NCBI RefSeq assembly: GCF_949987515.2
Contig: NC_082686.1
Span: 46,353,559-46,417,558 of the forward strand
From: Delphinus delphis
Taxonomy: Eukaryota; Chordata; Mammalia; Artiodactyla; Delphinidae
DNA: 64,000 nucleotides
Direction: 5' to 3'
The notes under the pieces: generated by a model
What the model saw: only the letters and a program-made list of their open reading frames with translations
Told to the model about the DNA's origin: nothing
The model's database searches: none
Part shown: in pieces, positions 10,421 to 22,517 of the stretch
Layout: each line of letters begins with the position of its first letter
How positions within the stretch are numbered: position 1 is the first letter of the stretch
Program-made: the position numbers and the translations under genes

Positions 10421-11949
10421 TTTTCTTTTTTTGTGAGGGAAGGGATTAAAAAATTTATTTATTCACCATTTTTCTTTATGGATGTCCCTTTTTAGCTTCC
10501 TTAGACTATATCTAGAGAAAACACATTATTAATATATAGATCCATTTTTTTCAACAGACCAAATAAGGGAGTCTACTGCCTTTTATTGTGTTTGTTTCCC
10601 CTAACAGTGGCAACCAGGCTTTTATCTATTCTTTAAGTTTTGTTCATGAAAGAAAAACACCCAGCTTTTTTCGCAGAGAACATTCAAAAACAAATGGCAA
10701 ATAGAAGTGCGATACTAGAATAAGTCCAACAGGTGGCTGTATTTCTCAAAGTTTCAAAACCAGCCTGATGGTCTGTTGATGCAAATTTACATCTCAGTTT
10801 GCAGTTACCTCACATTAATTCTGTGATTCCAGAGTCATTAATTTTATGATAAAGGGCTACGTGGTAGAGAAAAAAAGAGAGGTGATCACATAATCAAAGA
10901 TTATTTCGTTGACCTTATCCTGATCAGTGCTTCTATTGTTCATTCAACAGATTCAAAACCAATATTTATTCATATCCTTGGTCTGGTTGGGCACTCTGTG
11001 GTACCCTCTTAAAAGGGTAAAAGATTAAAAGATTTTGAGTTCATTCTTAGTCTCTTAGCATTGGCATCTGGACATCTGAAACCATGTCATTCCCAATATT
11101 TCTCCCAGGGTTTTTTTTTCTGAATATTCCTATGCTTGTGTTTGTCTCCTACAATGCCATTGTCCAAAATGCAATGTGGTTTTACTTCAAAGTACTATTT
11201 TAACACCTTTTGTTCATGTTAGCAAGATTTTTGTCAGACATGGTCTTTCCAGTCCTTATAAAATAATGCTATCCCTGGGAGATTATTTTGATAAGTCAAT
11301 GTGCAGAAAATGAATTTCAGCAATTTATAAACTATGCACAAGACATTGTGCTAAAAGTTTCAGTTTATAAAGTTCTACCCCAGGGAAGGTTACAACTGAA
11401 TGTGAAATATAGTAAGAGGAGATAATTCTCTATGCTACAAGTCAGAGTAATCTTTTTTGCCCCTACTCACTTCATTAGTAGATATCCACTTCCTATATCA
11501 CTCTCTACAGAAAAATTAAAGAGCAGTTGTGGACATGAAAAATGTTGGCAGCCTCTCTATCTATCTCAGATATATGCCTTTACTCCAGATTAGCCATGTC
11601 AAGTCACCCTACCGCCCTCATGCTCCTCTATACCCCTGGGCCCTACGGATTCATCCTGAAACAATTCTGTTATCTATTCTATTGGGAAGAGACTTCTACA
11701 TTTTTTTAGTCTTTGGAATACTGTAGCCTGTTCTGATCATTTAACCCAACACAGAATTTGAAAAAGTACAAAGAGTGAAAAAAACCAAGAGCCTGTACTG
11801 ATTAGAGAAGGTCAGCGAAAAAGATTATAATTTCTTTTCAGTGTTAAAAGATACTGAGTTGGAATATAAATTTCTACATTCACTGTAAATGCTAAGAGCA
11901 AATGGGAACTTATTCACTAAAGGTTTACTCATTAAAACTTAGAGGAGTT
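10421..11949. other. no recognisable feature
   Basis: AT-rich unassigned sequence. No convincing coding frame, RNA gene or nameable repeat. Confidence 0.45.
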
Positions 11950-12068
11950 TTAGTCATGTATTAATTCAACAAACATTTATTTAATGCTTTTTATGTGTCA
12001 CGCACTATGGCAGACGATGGGGATATGATGATAACCAAGACAGACATAATCTCTGTCCTTATGGAGTG
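11950..12068. repeat. left half of an ancient repeat
   Basis: 'attcaacaaacatttatttaatgc...gatggggatatgatgataacc...ctgtccttatggag' follows the same order as the repeat beginning at 9755. It breaks off at the LTR and appears to resume at 12558 with 'catagagcttatggtccagtg'. Confidence 0.55.
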
Positions 12069-12557
12069 TAACAGTTTTCTATAACTGCTCTAACAAATTA
12101 CCACAATCTTGCAGCTTAAAACAACACAAATTTAGTATTTTACAGTTCTATAGGTCAGAAGTCCAAAATGGATCTCACTGGGCTAAAATCAAGGTGTTGG
12201 AAAGGCTGTATTTATATCTGCAATCCTTAGAGCAGAATCCCTTCTCCTGCCTTTTCCAAGGTCCAAAGGCTGGGCTCGTGGCCCCCTTCCTCTATCTTCA
12301 AAGCCAGCAATGTGGTATCTCTCTGTCTCTTTGCCCTTCATCACCTTTTTCTAATGACTACAGCTGTGAACGGTTACCCACTTTTAAGAACTTGTGTCAT
12401 TAGACTGGGGTCACCTGGAAAATCCAAAGTACTCTCCCCAACTCAAGGTCTGTACCCTTAATGACATTTGCTAAGTCTCTTTTGCCTTGTAAATTAATAT
12501 AGTCACAGGTTCTGGGGATTAGGACGTGGATATCTTGGGGGTCATCATTCTGTCTTT
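12069..12557 (-). mobile_element. MaLR-like solo LTR
   Basis: Read on the minus strand this ends with '...acagttctt' neighbours typical of MaLR LTRs: an 'agaactgtaa...ataaa' analogue followed by 'gttgttttaagc' and 'gtggtaatttgtta' (the antisense forms are at 12098-12160). The other end has 'ggattaggacgtggatatc'. No internal retroviral sequence is present, so it would be a solo LTR left by recombination. Short duplications TGGAG / TAGAG on the two sides fit the 5-bp target duplication of ERVL-type elements. Group (MLT1 or MST) is uncertain. Confidence 0.55.
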
Positions 12558-12720
12558 TACATAGAGCTTATGGTCCAGTGAATAAGTAGCAAACCCAAAT
12601 GCCAATAGGACAGGCAGGTGACTGAAATGAGTGGGATCGGCGGGTGAAGGCAGTGGTGAACTGGAGCAATCACACTGACTGTTAGCACATGAGGATCCTG
12701 GCTCCATGTTGCCAGATCTT
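12558..12720. repeat. right half of an ancient repeat
   Basis: 'acatagagcttatggtccagtgaataagtagcaaaccc' corresponds to the 'gaagcttacattctggtggg' stretch of the repeat at 9755 and continues the fragment that ends at 12068. Confidence 0.45.
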
Positions 12721-14223
12721 TCCACATTTCAAGAAAAGCTAGAACTGGTTTATGTGAAATCTACCAATTCTTAAAATGTGAGCAAACATCTTGGATTGCT
12801 TTCTCAGAAGCAAACCCTGAGTTGAAAATTAGTATATAAGTAATTTATTTAGGAAGTCTTCCAGGGAAACTGGGAAGGGAGTGGGAGAGTCAGGGCCAGG
12901 AAGGGGAAGAAACCCAGCAAGGGTGCAGTCTCAGGCAAAGTCCTGTAGCTTGATTGCACAGAGCAACTGTGAAGCATAAGTCATATCTCATAGCTACAAC
13001 AAGGGAGCTGGGGCTGTCACCATAATGCAGTGCCCAGCCATTGATTAAGAGACACTGAGAAGCATATTAACTTCCTGATATTACTCGGATGATCATAAAT
13101 AACAGTGCCCATGTTACTTTCTTACTTGGCCTAATCTTTATTGCCCCAGACTTCAGAATAACAATTATTAAAAGTATCTGTGAGGCTAGCTGATAATCCT
13201 TATTCTAAATGCCCTTCTACATCTAGGGAAGTCTGCGTGGGAGATTTTAATAGTGTCTTATAAGTCAGTAAAAGGCTTTATAGTTTAGCCAGTTGAGTTC
13301 CCATGTTATTGTAGAGAAGGCATGAGAAGGAGAGTGGTGAGAATTTCTCACCAATATTGGTGAGAAACATTTATTTCAATCTCTTTGAACTTTTCTTGGA
13401 AACCACCGTCCATTGCCTGAGACTATATATAACACTTGATTTTGCTACTGAAAAGAGTGCTATGAGCACCTTTGCTACAGTTTCATAAAGTATTCTGGCT
13501 TCTTTTGAAATGATAGGTTTTCTGTGTCTTTTGGGGGTCACAACAAAGATGCTAGTTTCTATTTCTATACCTTAGAAAGCAATAGAAGAACAAGATGCAT
13601 AATAAAAAAGTTGTCATAGGTTAATTAAGACCCCAAGGTAAATTGGCCACTTCTTCAGAACTCAAAGAAAATAAGTTGACTGATTTTAAAAAAAGTATTT
13701 AAGAAGATTTGTGACCCTTTTTTCACTCCTTTCTGCAAGATTTTGGAGGAATTTTGACAATGAACAAATTTCTCGAACACATTTAGTTGTTAGTTAATCT
13801 GATCATTTTTGGATGCCTTGAAGGGGATTGAAATGGCATTAGAAAGTAATAATAAGGCAGCTGAAAATTTAGGAAGCCAATATTTAAATTTTCTTGTTTA
13901 GAGAGCTGAATGATTTTGGAGAAAGAAAGCAGTCTGGGGATAATCTCATGAGTCTTATTAAAGAAAGATTACATGACTGTGCATTGAAGGTCTGGCTCAA
14001 TTTGGATTGTCTACACTTAACCCAGTCATAATTATATTCTCACAATGTTGTAGATGTTGCAAGCATATCAGTTGCTCCACTAAACAATAAATTCCATATG
14101 GCTGCATTCGTCTTGTGGGGTTCACATTACAATTTTTCATTTTAAGAAATATTTTTAATTGGTTTTCAGCACCAACACCATGTACTGAAGGCCACTAGTG
14201 CACTAATGTGAAGACTAGCTCAT
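12721..14223. other. mostly unassigned sequence
   Basis: A purine-rich stretch at about 12830-13050 ('gggaagggagtgggagagtcagg...') has the texture of an old repeat but I cannot name it. The remainder shows no gene. The palindrome at 13336-13367 is listed separately. Confidence 0.4.
13336..13367. repeat. 24-bp perfect palindrome with a third arm
   Basis: TTTCTCACCAAT / ATTGGTGAGAAA forms a perfect palindrome with no spacer at 13344-13367. A further GGTGAGAA at 13336-13343 is complementary to TTCTCACC at 13345-13352, so the same 8-bp word occurs three times in alternating orientation. Confidence 0.95.
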
Positions 14224-15549
14224 AAAAAAGAGTCAGAGGAGGTGCCTTCAAGATGGTGGAGGAGTAAGATGTGGAGATCACCTTCCTCCCCACAAATACA
14301 TCAAAACTACATCTACATGTGGAACAACTCCTACAGAACACCTACTGAATTCTGGAAGAAGACCTCAGACTTCCCAAAAGACACTCAGGTGACCAACACG
14401 CAGAGGCACTACCAAATCCAAATCTGAACCCCAGGAGCTCAGCGAACAAAGAAGAGAAAGGGAGACTTCTCCCAGAAGCCCCAGGAGCAGTGGATTAAAT
14501 CTCCACAGTCAACTTGATATACCCTGCATCTCTGGAATACCTGAATAGACAACAAATCATCCCAAAATTGAGGTGGAGGACTTTGGGAGCAACTGTAGAC
14601 TTGGGGTTTGCTTTCTGCATCTAATTTGTTTCTGGTTTTATGTTTATCTTAGTTTAGTATTTAGAGCTTATTATCACTGATAGATTTCTTTATTGATTTG
14701 GTTGCTCTCTTCCTTTATATATATATATATATTTTTTTTCTTTTTTCTTTTTCTCTTTTGGTGAGTGTGTATATGTATGCTTCTTTCTGTGATTTTGTCT
14801 GTATGGTTTTGCTTTTGCCATTTGTCCTAGGGTTCTGTCTGTCTGGTTTTTTTTTTGTTTGTTTGTTTTGGATAGATTTTAGTCCTTGTTATCATTGGTG
14901 CATTTGTTTTTTGGTTTGGTTGCTCTCTTTCTTTCTTTTTTTAAAATTATGTTTTAATTTTTAATAATATTTTTATTTTAATAACTTTATTTTATTATTT
15001 TTTCTTTCTTTCTTTCTTTCTTTCTTATCTCCCTTTTATTCTGAGCTATGTGGCTGACAGGGTCATAGTGCTCTGGCCGGGTGTCAGCCCTGAGCCTCTG
15101 AGGTGGGAGAGCCAAGTTCAGGACACTGGTCCACCAGAGACCTCCCAGCCCCATGTAATATCAAACAGTGAAAGCTCTCCCAGAGATCTCCATCTCAACA
15201 CTAAGACCCAGCTCCACTCAACGACCAGCGATCTACACTGCTGGACAACCAATGTAATGTCAAATAATTAGCAAGACAGGAACACAACCCCACCCATTAG
15301 CACAGAGGCAGCCTAAAACCATAATAAGTTCACAGACACCCCAAAACACACCAGCGGACATGGTCCTGCCCACCAGAAAGACAAGATCCAGCCTCATCCA
15401 CCAGAACACAGGAACCAGTCCCCTCCACCAGGAAGCCTACACAACCCACTGAACCAACCTTACCCACCAGAAGAAGACACCAAAAGCAATGGGAACTACG
15501 AACCTGTGGCCTGTGAAAAGGAGACCCCAAACACAGTAAGTTAAGCAAA

Positions 15550-16440
15550 ATGAGAAGACATAAATACACAGCAGATGAAGGAGTAATGTAAAAATCCACC
15601 AGACGAAACATATGAAGAGGAAATAGGCAGTCTACCTGAAAAAGAATTCAGAGGAATGATGGTAAAGATGATCCATAATCTTGGAAACAGAATGGAGAAA
15701 ATACAACAAACGTTTAACAAGGACATAGAAGAACTAAAGAGAAAACAAACAATGATGAACAACACAATAAATGAAATTAAAAATTCTCTAGAAGGAATCA
15801 ATAGGAGAATAACTGTGGAAGAAGAATGGCTAAGTGACCTGGAAGATAAAATAGTGGAAACAACTACTGCAGAGCAGAATAAAAAAAAAAGAATGAAAAG
15901 AATTGAGGACAGTCTCAGAGACCTCTGGGACAAATTAAACACACCAACATACGAATTATAGGGGTCTCAGAAGAAGAAGAGAAAAGAAAAGGGACAGGGA
16001 AAATATTTGAAGAGGTTATAGATGAAAACTTCCCTAATATGGGAAAGAAAATAGTAAATCAAGTCCAGGAAGACTAGAGAGTCCCATACAGGAAAATTCC
16101 ATGGAGAAACACACTGAGACACATATTAATTAAACTATCAAAAATTAAATACAAAGAAAAAATATTAAAAGCAGCAAGGGAAAAACAACAAATAACATAC
16201 AAGGGAATCCCCATAAGGTTAACAGCTGATCTTTCAGCATAAACTCTGCAAGGCAGCAGGAAGTGGCAGGACATATTTAAAGTGATGAAAGGGAAAAACC
16301 TACAACCAAGATTATTCTACCCAGCAAAGATCTCATTCAGATTCGATGGAGAAATTAAAACTTTTAGATACAAGCAAAAGCTAAGAGAATTCAGCATGAC
16401 CAACCCAACTTTAAAACATATGCTAAAGGAATTTCTTTAG
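15550..16440 (+). pseudogene. L1 ORF1 (RNA-binding chaperone), broken
   Basis: Runs from an ATG at 15550-15552 to TAG at 16438-16440, 891 bp, close to the family's ~300 codons. The intended frame hits a stop 13 codons in (ATG followed by TAA near 15586). The longest surviving piece, 15656-15961, is 101 residues: a charged, heptad-like coiled coil (IEELKRKQTMMNNTINEIKN, then EWLSDLEDKIVE) followed by the RRIEDSLRDLWD-like junction to the RRM domain. It leaves frame near 15960 by an early stop just after TPTYEL. In a live L1 this protein trimerises and coats the L1 RNA; this copy cannot. Confidence 0.88.
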
Positions 16441-16498
16441 GCCGGAAAAACAAGAGAAGGAAAAGATCTATAATAACAAACTCAAAACAATTAAGAAA

Positions 16499-19400
16499 AT
16501 GATAACAGGAACATACATATCGATAACTACCTTAAATGTAAATGGATTAAATGCTCCAACCAAAAGACATAGACTAGCTGAATGGATACAAAAACAAGAC
16601 CCATATATATGCTGTCTATAGGAGACCCACTTCAGACCTAGGGACACTTACAGACTGAAAGTGAGGGGATGAAAAGATATTCCATGCAAATGGAAATCAA
16701 AAGAAAGCTGGAGTAGCAATACTCATACCAGAAAAAATAGACTTTAAAATAAAGACTATTACAAGAGACAAAGAAGGACACTACATGATGATCAAGGGAT
16801 CAAACCGAAAAGAAGATATAACCATTGTAAATATTTATGCACCCAACATAGGAGCACCACAATACATAAGGTAAATATTAACAGCCTTAAAAGTGGAAAT
16901 TGACAGTAACACAATCATAGTAGGGGACTTTAACACCCGACTTTCACCAATGGATAGATCATCCAAAATGAAAATAAATAAGGAAACACAAGCTTTAAAT
17001 GACACATTAAACGAGATGGACTTTATTGATATTTGTAGGACATGCCATCCAAAAACAACAGAATATACTTTCTTCTCAAGTCCTTATGGAACATTCTCCA
17101 GGAAAGATCATATCTTGGGTCATAAACCAAGCCTTGGTAAATTTAAGAAACTTGAAATCATATCAAGTATCTTTTCCGAACACAGTACTATGAGACTAGA
17201 TATCAATTACAGGAAAAAATCTGTAAAAAATACAAACACATGGGGGCTAAACAATACACTACTAAATAACCAAGAGATAACTGAAGAAATCAAAGAGGAA
17301 ATCAAAAAATACCTAGAAACAAATGACAATGAAAACATGATGATTCAAGACCTATGGGATGCAGCAAAAGTAGTTTTAAGAGTGAAATTTATAGCAATAC
17401 AATTCTACCTCAAGAAACAAGAAACATCTCAAATAGACAACGTAACCTTACACCTAAAGCAATTAAAGAAAGAAGAAGAAGGACAACAAAAATCCCAAAG
17501 TTAGCAGACGGAAAGAAATCATAAAGATCAGATCAGGAACAAATGAAAAAGAAATGAAGAAAACAATAGCAAAATCAATAAAACTAAAAGCTGGTTCTTT
17601 GAAAAGATAAACAAAGTTGATAAACCATTAACCAGACTCATCAAGAAAAAAAGGGAGAAGACTCAAAGCAACAGAATTATGAATGGAAAAGGAGAAGTAA
17701 CAACTGACACTGCAGAAATACAAAGGATCATGAGAGATTACTACAAACAACTCTATGCCAATAAAATGGACAACCTGGAATAAATGGACAAATTCTTAGA
17801 AAATCACAACCTTCCAAGGAGGAACCAGGAAGAAATAGAAACTATAAACCGAAAAATCACAAGCACTGAAATGGAAACTGTGATTAAATATATTGCAAGA
17901 AACAAAAACCCAGGACCAGATGTCTTCACAGATGATTTCTATCAAACATTTAGAGAAGAGCTAACACCTATCCTTCTCAAACTCTTCCAAAATATAGCAG
18001 AGGGAGGAACACTCCCAAACTCATTCTACGAGGCCACCATAACCCTGATACCAAAATCAGACAAAAATGTCACAAAAAAAGAAAACTACAGGCCAATAAA
18101 ACTGATGAATGTAGATGCAAAAATCCTCAACAAAATACTAGCAAACAGAATCAAACAGCACATTAAAAGGATCATACACCATGATCAAGTGGGGTTTATC
18201 CCAGGAATGCAAGGATTCTTCAATGTATGGAAATCAGTCAATATGATACACCATATTAACCAACTGAAGGAGAAAAAGCATACTGTCATCTCAATAGATG
18301 CAGAAAAATATTCTGACAAATTTTTTGTCACAAAAATGTAGGCACAGAGCGAACCTACCTCAACAGAAAGTAGGCACAGAGTGAACCGACCTCAACAAAA
18401 TAAAGGCCATATATGACAAATCCACAGCAACATCATCCTCAATGGTGAAAAACTGAAACCATTTCCACCAAGATCAGGAACAAGACAAGGTTGTCCACTC
18501 TCACCACTATTAATCAACATAGGCTTGGAAGTTTCAGCCACAGCAATCAGAGAAGAAAAAGAAATAAAAGGAGTCCAAATAGGAAAAGAAGAAGTAAAGC
18601 TGTCACTCTTTGCAGATGACATGATACTATACCTAGAGAATACTAAAGATGCTACCAGGAAACTACTAGAGCTAATCAATGAATTTGGTAAAGTGGCAGG
18701 ATACAAAATTAATGAGCAGAAATCTCTTGCATTCCTATACACTAATGATGAAAAGTCTGAAAGTGAAATTAAGGAAACACTCCCATTTACCACTGCAACA
18801 AAAAGAATAAATTACCTAGGAATAAACCTACCTAAGGAGGCAAAAGACCTGTATGCAGAAAACTATAAGACACTGACGAAAGAAATTAAAGATGATAGAA
18901 ACAGATGGAGAGATATACTGTATTCTTGGATTGGAAGAATCAACATTGTAAAAATGACTCTACTACCCAAAGCAATCTACAGATTTAAGGCAATCCCTAT
19001 CAAACTACCAATGGTATTTTTCACATAACTAGAAAAAAAAATTTCACAATTTGTATGGAAACACAAAAGGCCCTAAATAGCCAAAGCAATCTTGTGAAAG
19101 AAAAACAGAGCTGGGGGAATCAGGCTCCCTGACTCAGACTATACTGCAAAGCTACAGTAATCATGACAGTATGGTACTGGCACAATAACAGAAATATAGA
19201 TCAATGGAACAGGATAGAAAGCACAGAGATAAACCCATGCACATATGGTCACCTTATCTTTGATAAAGGAGGCAAGAATATACAAGGGAGAAAAGACAGC
19301 CTCCTCAATAAGTGATGCTGGGAAAACTGGGCAGCTACATGTAGAAGAGTGACTTTAGAACACTCCCTAACACCATACACAAAAATAAACTCAAAATGGA

Positions 19401-20330
19401 TTAGAGACTTAAATGTAAGGCCAGACACTATCAAACTCTTAGAGAAAACATAGGCAAAACACTCTATGACATAAATCACAGCAAGATCCTTTTTGACCCA
19501 CCTCCTAGAGAAATGGAAATAAAAACAAAAATAAACAAATGGGACCTAAGGAAACTTCAAAGCTTTTGCACAGCAAAGGAAACCATAAACAAGACCAAAA
19601 GACAACGCTCAGAATGGGAGAAAATATTTGCAAATGATGCAACTGACAAAAGATTCATCTCCAAAATTTACAAGAAGCACATGCAGCTCAATAACAAAAA
19701 AACAAAAACCCCAATCCAAAAATGGGCAGAAGACCTAAATAGACATTTCTCCAAAGAAGATATACAGATTGCCAACAAACACATGAAAGGATGCTCAACA
19801 TCATAATCATTAGAGAAATGCAAATCAGGACTACAATAAGATATCATCTCACACCGGTCAGAATGGCCATCATCAAAAAATCTACAAACAATAAATGCTG
19901 GAGAGGGTGTGGAGAAAAGGGAATCTTCTTGCACTGTTGGTGAGAATATATATTGATACAGCCACTATGGAGAACAGTATGGAGGTTCCTTAAAAAACGA
20001 AAAATAGAACTACCATACGACCTAGCAATCCCACTACTGGGCATATAGCCTGAGAAAACCATAATTCAAAAAGAGTCATGTACCACAATGTTCATTGCAG
20101 CTCTATTTACAATAGTCAGGACATGGAAGCAATCTAAGTGTCCATTGACAGATGAATGGATAAAGAAGATGTGGAACATATATATAATGGAATATTACTC
20201 AGTCATAAAAAGAAACAAAATTGAGATATTTGTAGTGAGGTGGATGGACCTAGAGTCTGTCATACAGAGTGAAGTAAGTCAGAAAGAGAAAAATAAATAC
20301 CATATGCTAACACATATATATGGAATCTAA
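16499..20330 (+). pseudogene. L1 ORF2 (endonuclease-reverse transcriptase), broken
   Basis: ORF2 from ATG 16499 to the expected TAA at 20328-20330, 3,832 bp, not a multiple of three. Order: APE-like endonuclease (16499-about 17220), linker, reverse transcriptase (about 17780-19030), C-terminal cysteine region (CWRGCGEKG near 19897). Lesions: TAG at 16619-16621 replaces the Gln of QETHF, TGA at 16670-16672 replaces a Trp, and further frameshifts separate the 203-residue (16893-17504), 185-residue (17784-18341) and 167-residue (18525-19028) pieces. The RT catalytic FADD is intact at 18609-18620; the endonuclease SDH reads SEH near 17177. A 32-bp tandem duplication near 18338 adds another break. 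Confidence 0.92.
18338..18401 (+). repeat. 32-bp tandem duplication inside L1 ORF2
   Basis: GTAGGCACAGAGCGAACC at 18338 recurs as GTAGGCACAGAGTGAACC at 18370, followed by CTACCTCAACA / CGACCTCAACA. Period 32 bp. Sister L1 copies have a single unit here, so it arose in this copy. Confidence 0.92.
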
Positions 20331-20411
20331 ATAAAATAAAAAACGTTCTGAAGAACGTAGGGGCAAGACAGGAAGAAAGACACAGACATAGAGAATGGAC
20401 TTGAGGACACA

Positions 20412-20434
20412 GGGAGGGGGCAGGGTAAGCTGGG
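20412..20434 (+). other. G-quadruplex motif in the L1 3'UTR
   Basis: Four G-runs: GGG, GGGGG, GGG, GGG with loops A, CA and TAAGCT, matching G3+N1-7. It lies in the L1-B 3'UTR. Confidence 0.85.
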
Positions 20435-20706
20435 ACGAAGTTAGAGAATGGCATGGACATATATATATAGTACCAAATATAAAATAGATAGCTAGTGGGA
20501 AGCAGCTGTATAGCACAGGGAGATCAGCTCGGTGCTTTGTGACCACCTAGAGGAATGGGATAGGAAGGGTGGGAGGGAGACGCAAGTGCAAGGAGATATG
20601 GGGATATATGTATATATATAGCTGATTCACTTTGCTATACAGTGGAAACTAACACACCAGTGTAAAGCAATTATACTCCAATAAAGATGTTAAAAAAAAA
20701 GTCAGA

Positions 20707-21004
20707 AATATTTGTATGCTACATTCTTAGATGTCTTCTATGCGGTCAATAACTTGGATTTGTTTTTATAAAATATTGTTGAGTAAATTGCATATATAAT
20801 TTGCTAGTGTCTTTTACCTGATATTTCATCTTTACACTGTCCTGTGTTTGATCCCAAATATTGTCAAATCTACAAAAACAACCATAGTGAAGATAGGGGA
20901 GCTGACGTAGTCAAGTGCACATGGAGTGTAGGTATATGTTCAAAAATGGTAATGGGGTCAAGAGGATACTAGTGTGGAAGTGGGGAGGCTTGCTTACGAT
21001 TTTT
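20707..21004. other. no recognisable feature
   Basis: Unassigned flank downstream of the L1; nothing identifiable. Confidence 0.5.
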
Positions 21005-21118
21005 ACTAGCATGTGACAACACGAGTGTCTTAGCCCTAGAGATCTATTTCCTCATCTCCAAAATAGGGAGTGTAGATTCAGACAAATTTGCAGTCTTTTC
21101 CAGCTCTGACATTCTGCC
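21005..21118 (+). repeat. MIR fragment
   Basis: 'gagatctatttcctcatctccaaaatagggagt' followed by 'tccagctctgacattctg' is the usual MIR-type 3' half. Diverged. Confidence 0.6.
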
Positions 21119-22276
21119 TCATTCTTTGTTCCTCACTTCAGACAGGCTAGAGACAGGTCAGGATGACTTCAGTGTCTCCTCTCTTGCTCAGCCGATTTTA
21201 TCTCACACTTGTCTGGCCTTTTCCTTCTAAGCTTGAAATCCTGGTGTTCTGGGGTTTCCGGACTCTGTAAAGGGAGGCACTGCATTGTCTCTTAGTCAGT
21301 CAACCCATCTGTTCTTTCCACTAACACCATGAAAATCATCTTTCTGTTTCTATTCCTTTTCCTTTGACTCCCGGGCAGTGAAGAAAATTGTTCCCAAGAT
21401 ACCAAACAGGTTTCTTTTCTCTGGCCACTTTCACCTGGCGATCCTGGGAGGTAACAGGAAGGAAGTGACAAGCTGGTCTCTGGAGGAAGGGGGCTGTTGT
21501 TTTCTTCTACCTGCAGTATCCAGAACCTGCTGGACAGACCCTGGTGAAGGCTCTCGACTGGGATCAGGGGTTAGGGCACACTCTTGCCTTTGGAAATAGG
21601 GACATTCTTTTCTTCTGAGTGAGCAGAACTGTTTAAAACAGTTCCAAACTGTGTTCCTAGTAATTACATGTTCTATTTGTTTTTCCCCTTGTTTCTTTGG
21701 TTCTGTGTTTTTGCTAGAACAATCTGTAAGCTCTTTTAGAGCCTGATATTCCTCTTTATGAAAGCACTTGTGTGGTCTGTAGTTGAAAGAATGAGAAGGG
21801 AGAAAAGAGGAGAGGAGAGGAGAGGAGAGAAAATGAGCCACTTCCACTACCTTCCCAGGCTCTTTTCCTATTTTGGAGATTTATATTATGAATGACCTGG
21901 GGGTAACGCATGGAAAGAGATGCCTATTCTCCTCTTAAAACCTTGAAAACACATATTTTTTTTCAAAGAGCCACATATAGTCAGAGGGGACTGAGAGTGT
22001 ATTTTAGAGAATTCTGGATTTTACAGCCTTGCTTCTAGACATGCTTCCCTTAGGGCCCGATGTACAGAAGTTGTATGAGACTGTCAATCCCAAAAGCCTG
22101 ACACAGTTGCTCAGTGTCTATTTCCTGTCCAGTACCACATTCCAAGTACTCGCCAGGCTCAAAAACCAGTCAACTGAAATAAAATCATTCTCAACTTTAA
22201 GGCTGTGCGATGGAGACACCCACCCCTACGTTATGGAGATGTAGCAGGGAGTTAGAGGGGGATGTCTTCCATATCT
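21119..22276. other. no gene; purine tract
   Basis: Unassigned sequence. At 21787-21835 it holds a purine-only tract with GGAGA/GAGGA repeats. No coding exon that I can support. Confidence 0.45.
21787..21835 (+). repeat. (GGAGA)n purine tract
   Basis: Almost purine-only run 'gagaagggagaaaagaggagaggagaggag...'. Such mirror-symmetric purine tracts can form triplex DNA; here it may simply be slippage. Confidence 0.85.
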
Positions 22277-22517
22277 CAGGGTTTCTCAACCTTAGCACTA
22301 TTGGCATTTTGTGCTAGATAATTTTTTGATGGTGGGTGGTGTGCCCTGTGCGGGAGTGCCCTGTGCATTGTAGGATGTTGAGCAGTATCCTGAACCTTTG
22401 CCTGCTGGATGCCAATAGCCCTTTCGCCACAGCTTTAAAAGTTGGGACAACAGAAATGTCTCCAGACATTGCCAAATGTCCACGAGGGAACATTACCTTC
22501 CTTGGCTGAGACAACTG
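22277..22517 (-). mobile_element. MER20-like hAT element
   Basis: Minus-strand MER20: CAGGGTTTCTCAACC at the left end, 'gtgcattgtaggatg' in the middle, 'tgtctccagacattgccaaatgtc' and a right end ending ACTG. Flanked by CCATATCT / CTCTATCT (6 of 8 identical), fitting the 8-bp hAT target duplication. Non-autonomous; MER20 copies are known in some mammals to serve as regulatory elements, which cannot be judged here. Confidence 0.85.

Larger units (their letters stand above)
14238..20694 (+). mobile_element. full-length L1 LINE, plus strand (L1-B)
   Basis: 6.46-kb L1 with a 1.3-kb 5'UTR (start GGAGGTGCCTTCAAGATGG), ORF1, ORF2, a 3'UTR and an A-tail. A 14-bp target duplication AAAAAAGAGTCAGA lies at 14224-14237 and, with one change, at 20693-20706. 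The 5'UTR includes T-rich and (TTTC)n tracts at 14717-15027. The 3'UTR type matches the L1s at 388 and 48785. Several stops and frameshifts in both ORFs make it inactive, but its near completeness and clear flanks suggest a moderate age. Confidence 0.95.

Noticed and set aside
12830..13050. Possible DNA transposon
   Set aside because: Purine-rich and repeat-like, but I could find no terminal inverted repeats or family motif to support a call.
21378..21599. 73-codon plus-strand frame next to a CAG acceptor-like site (GGGCAG)
   Set aside because: No donor in a sensible place, low complexity in part, and no recognised similarity.
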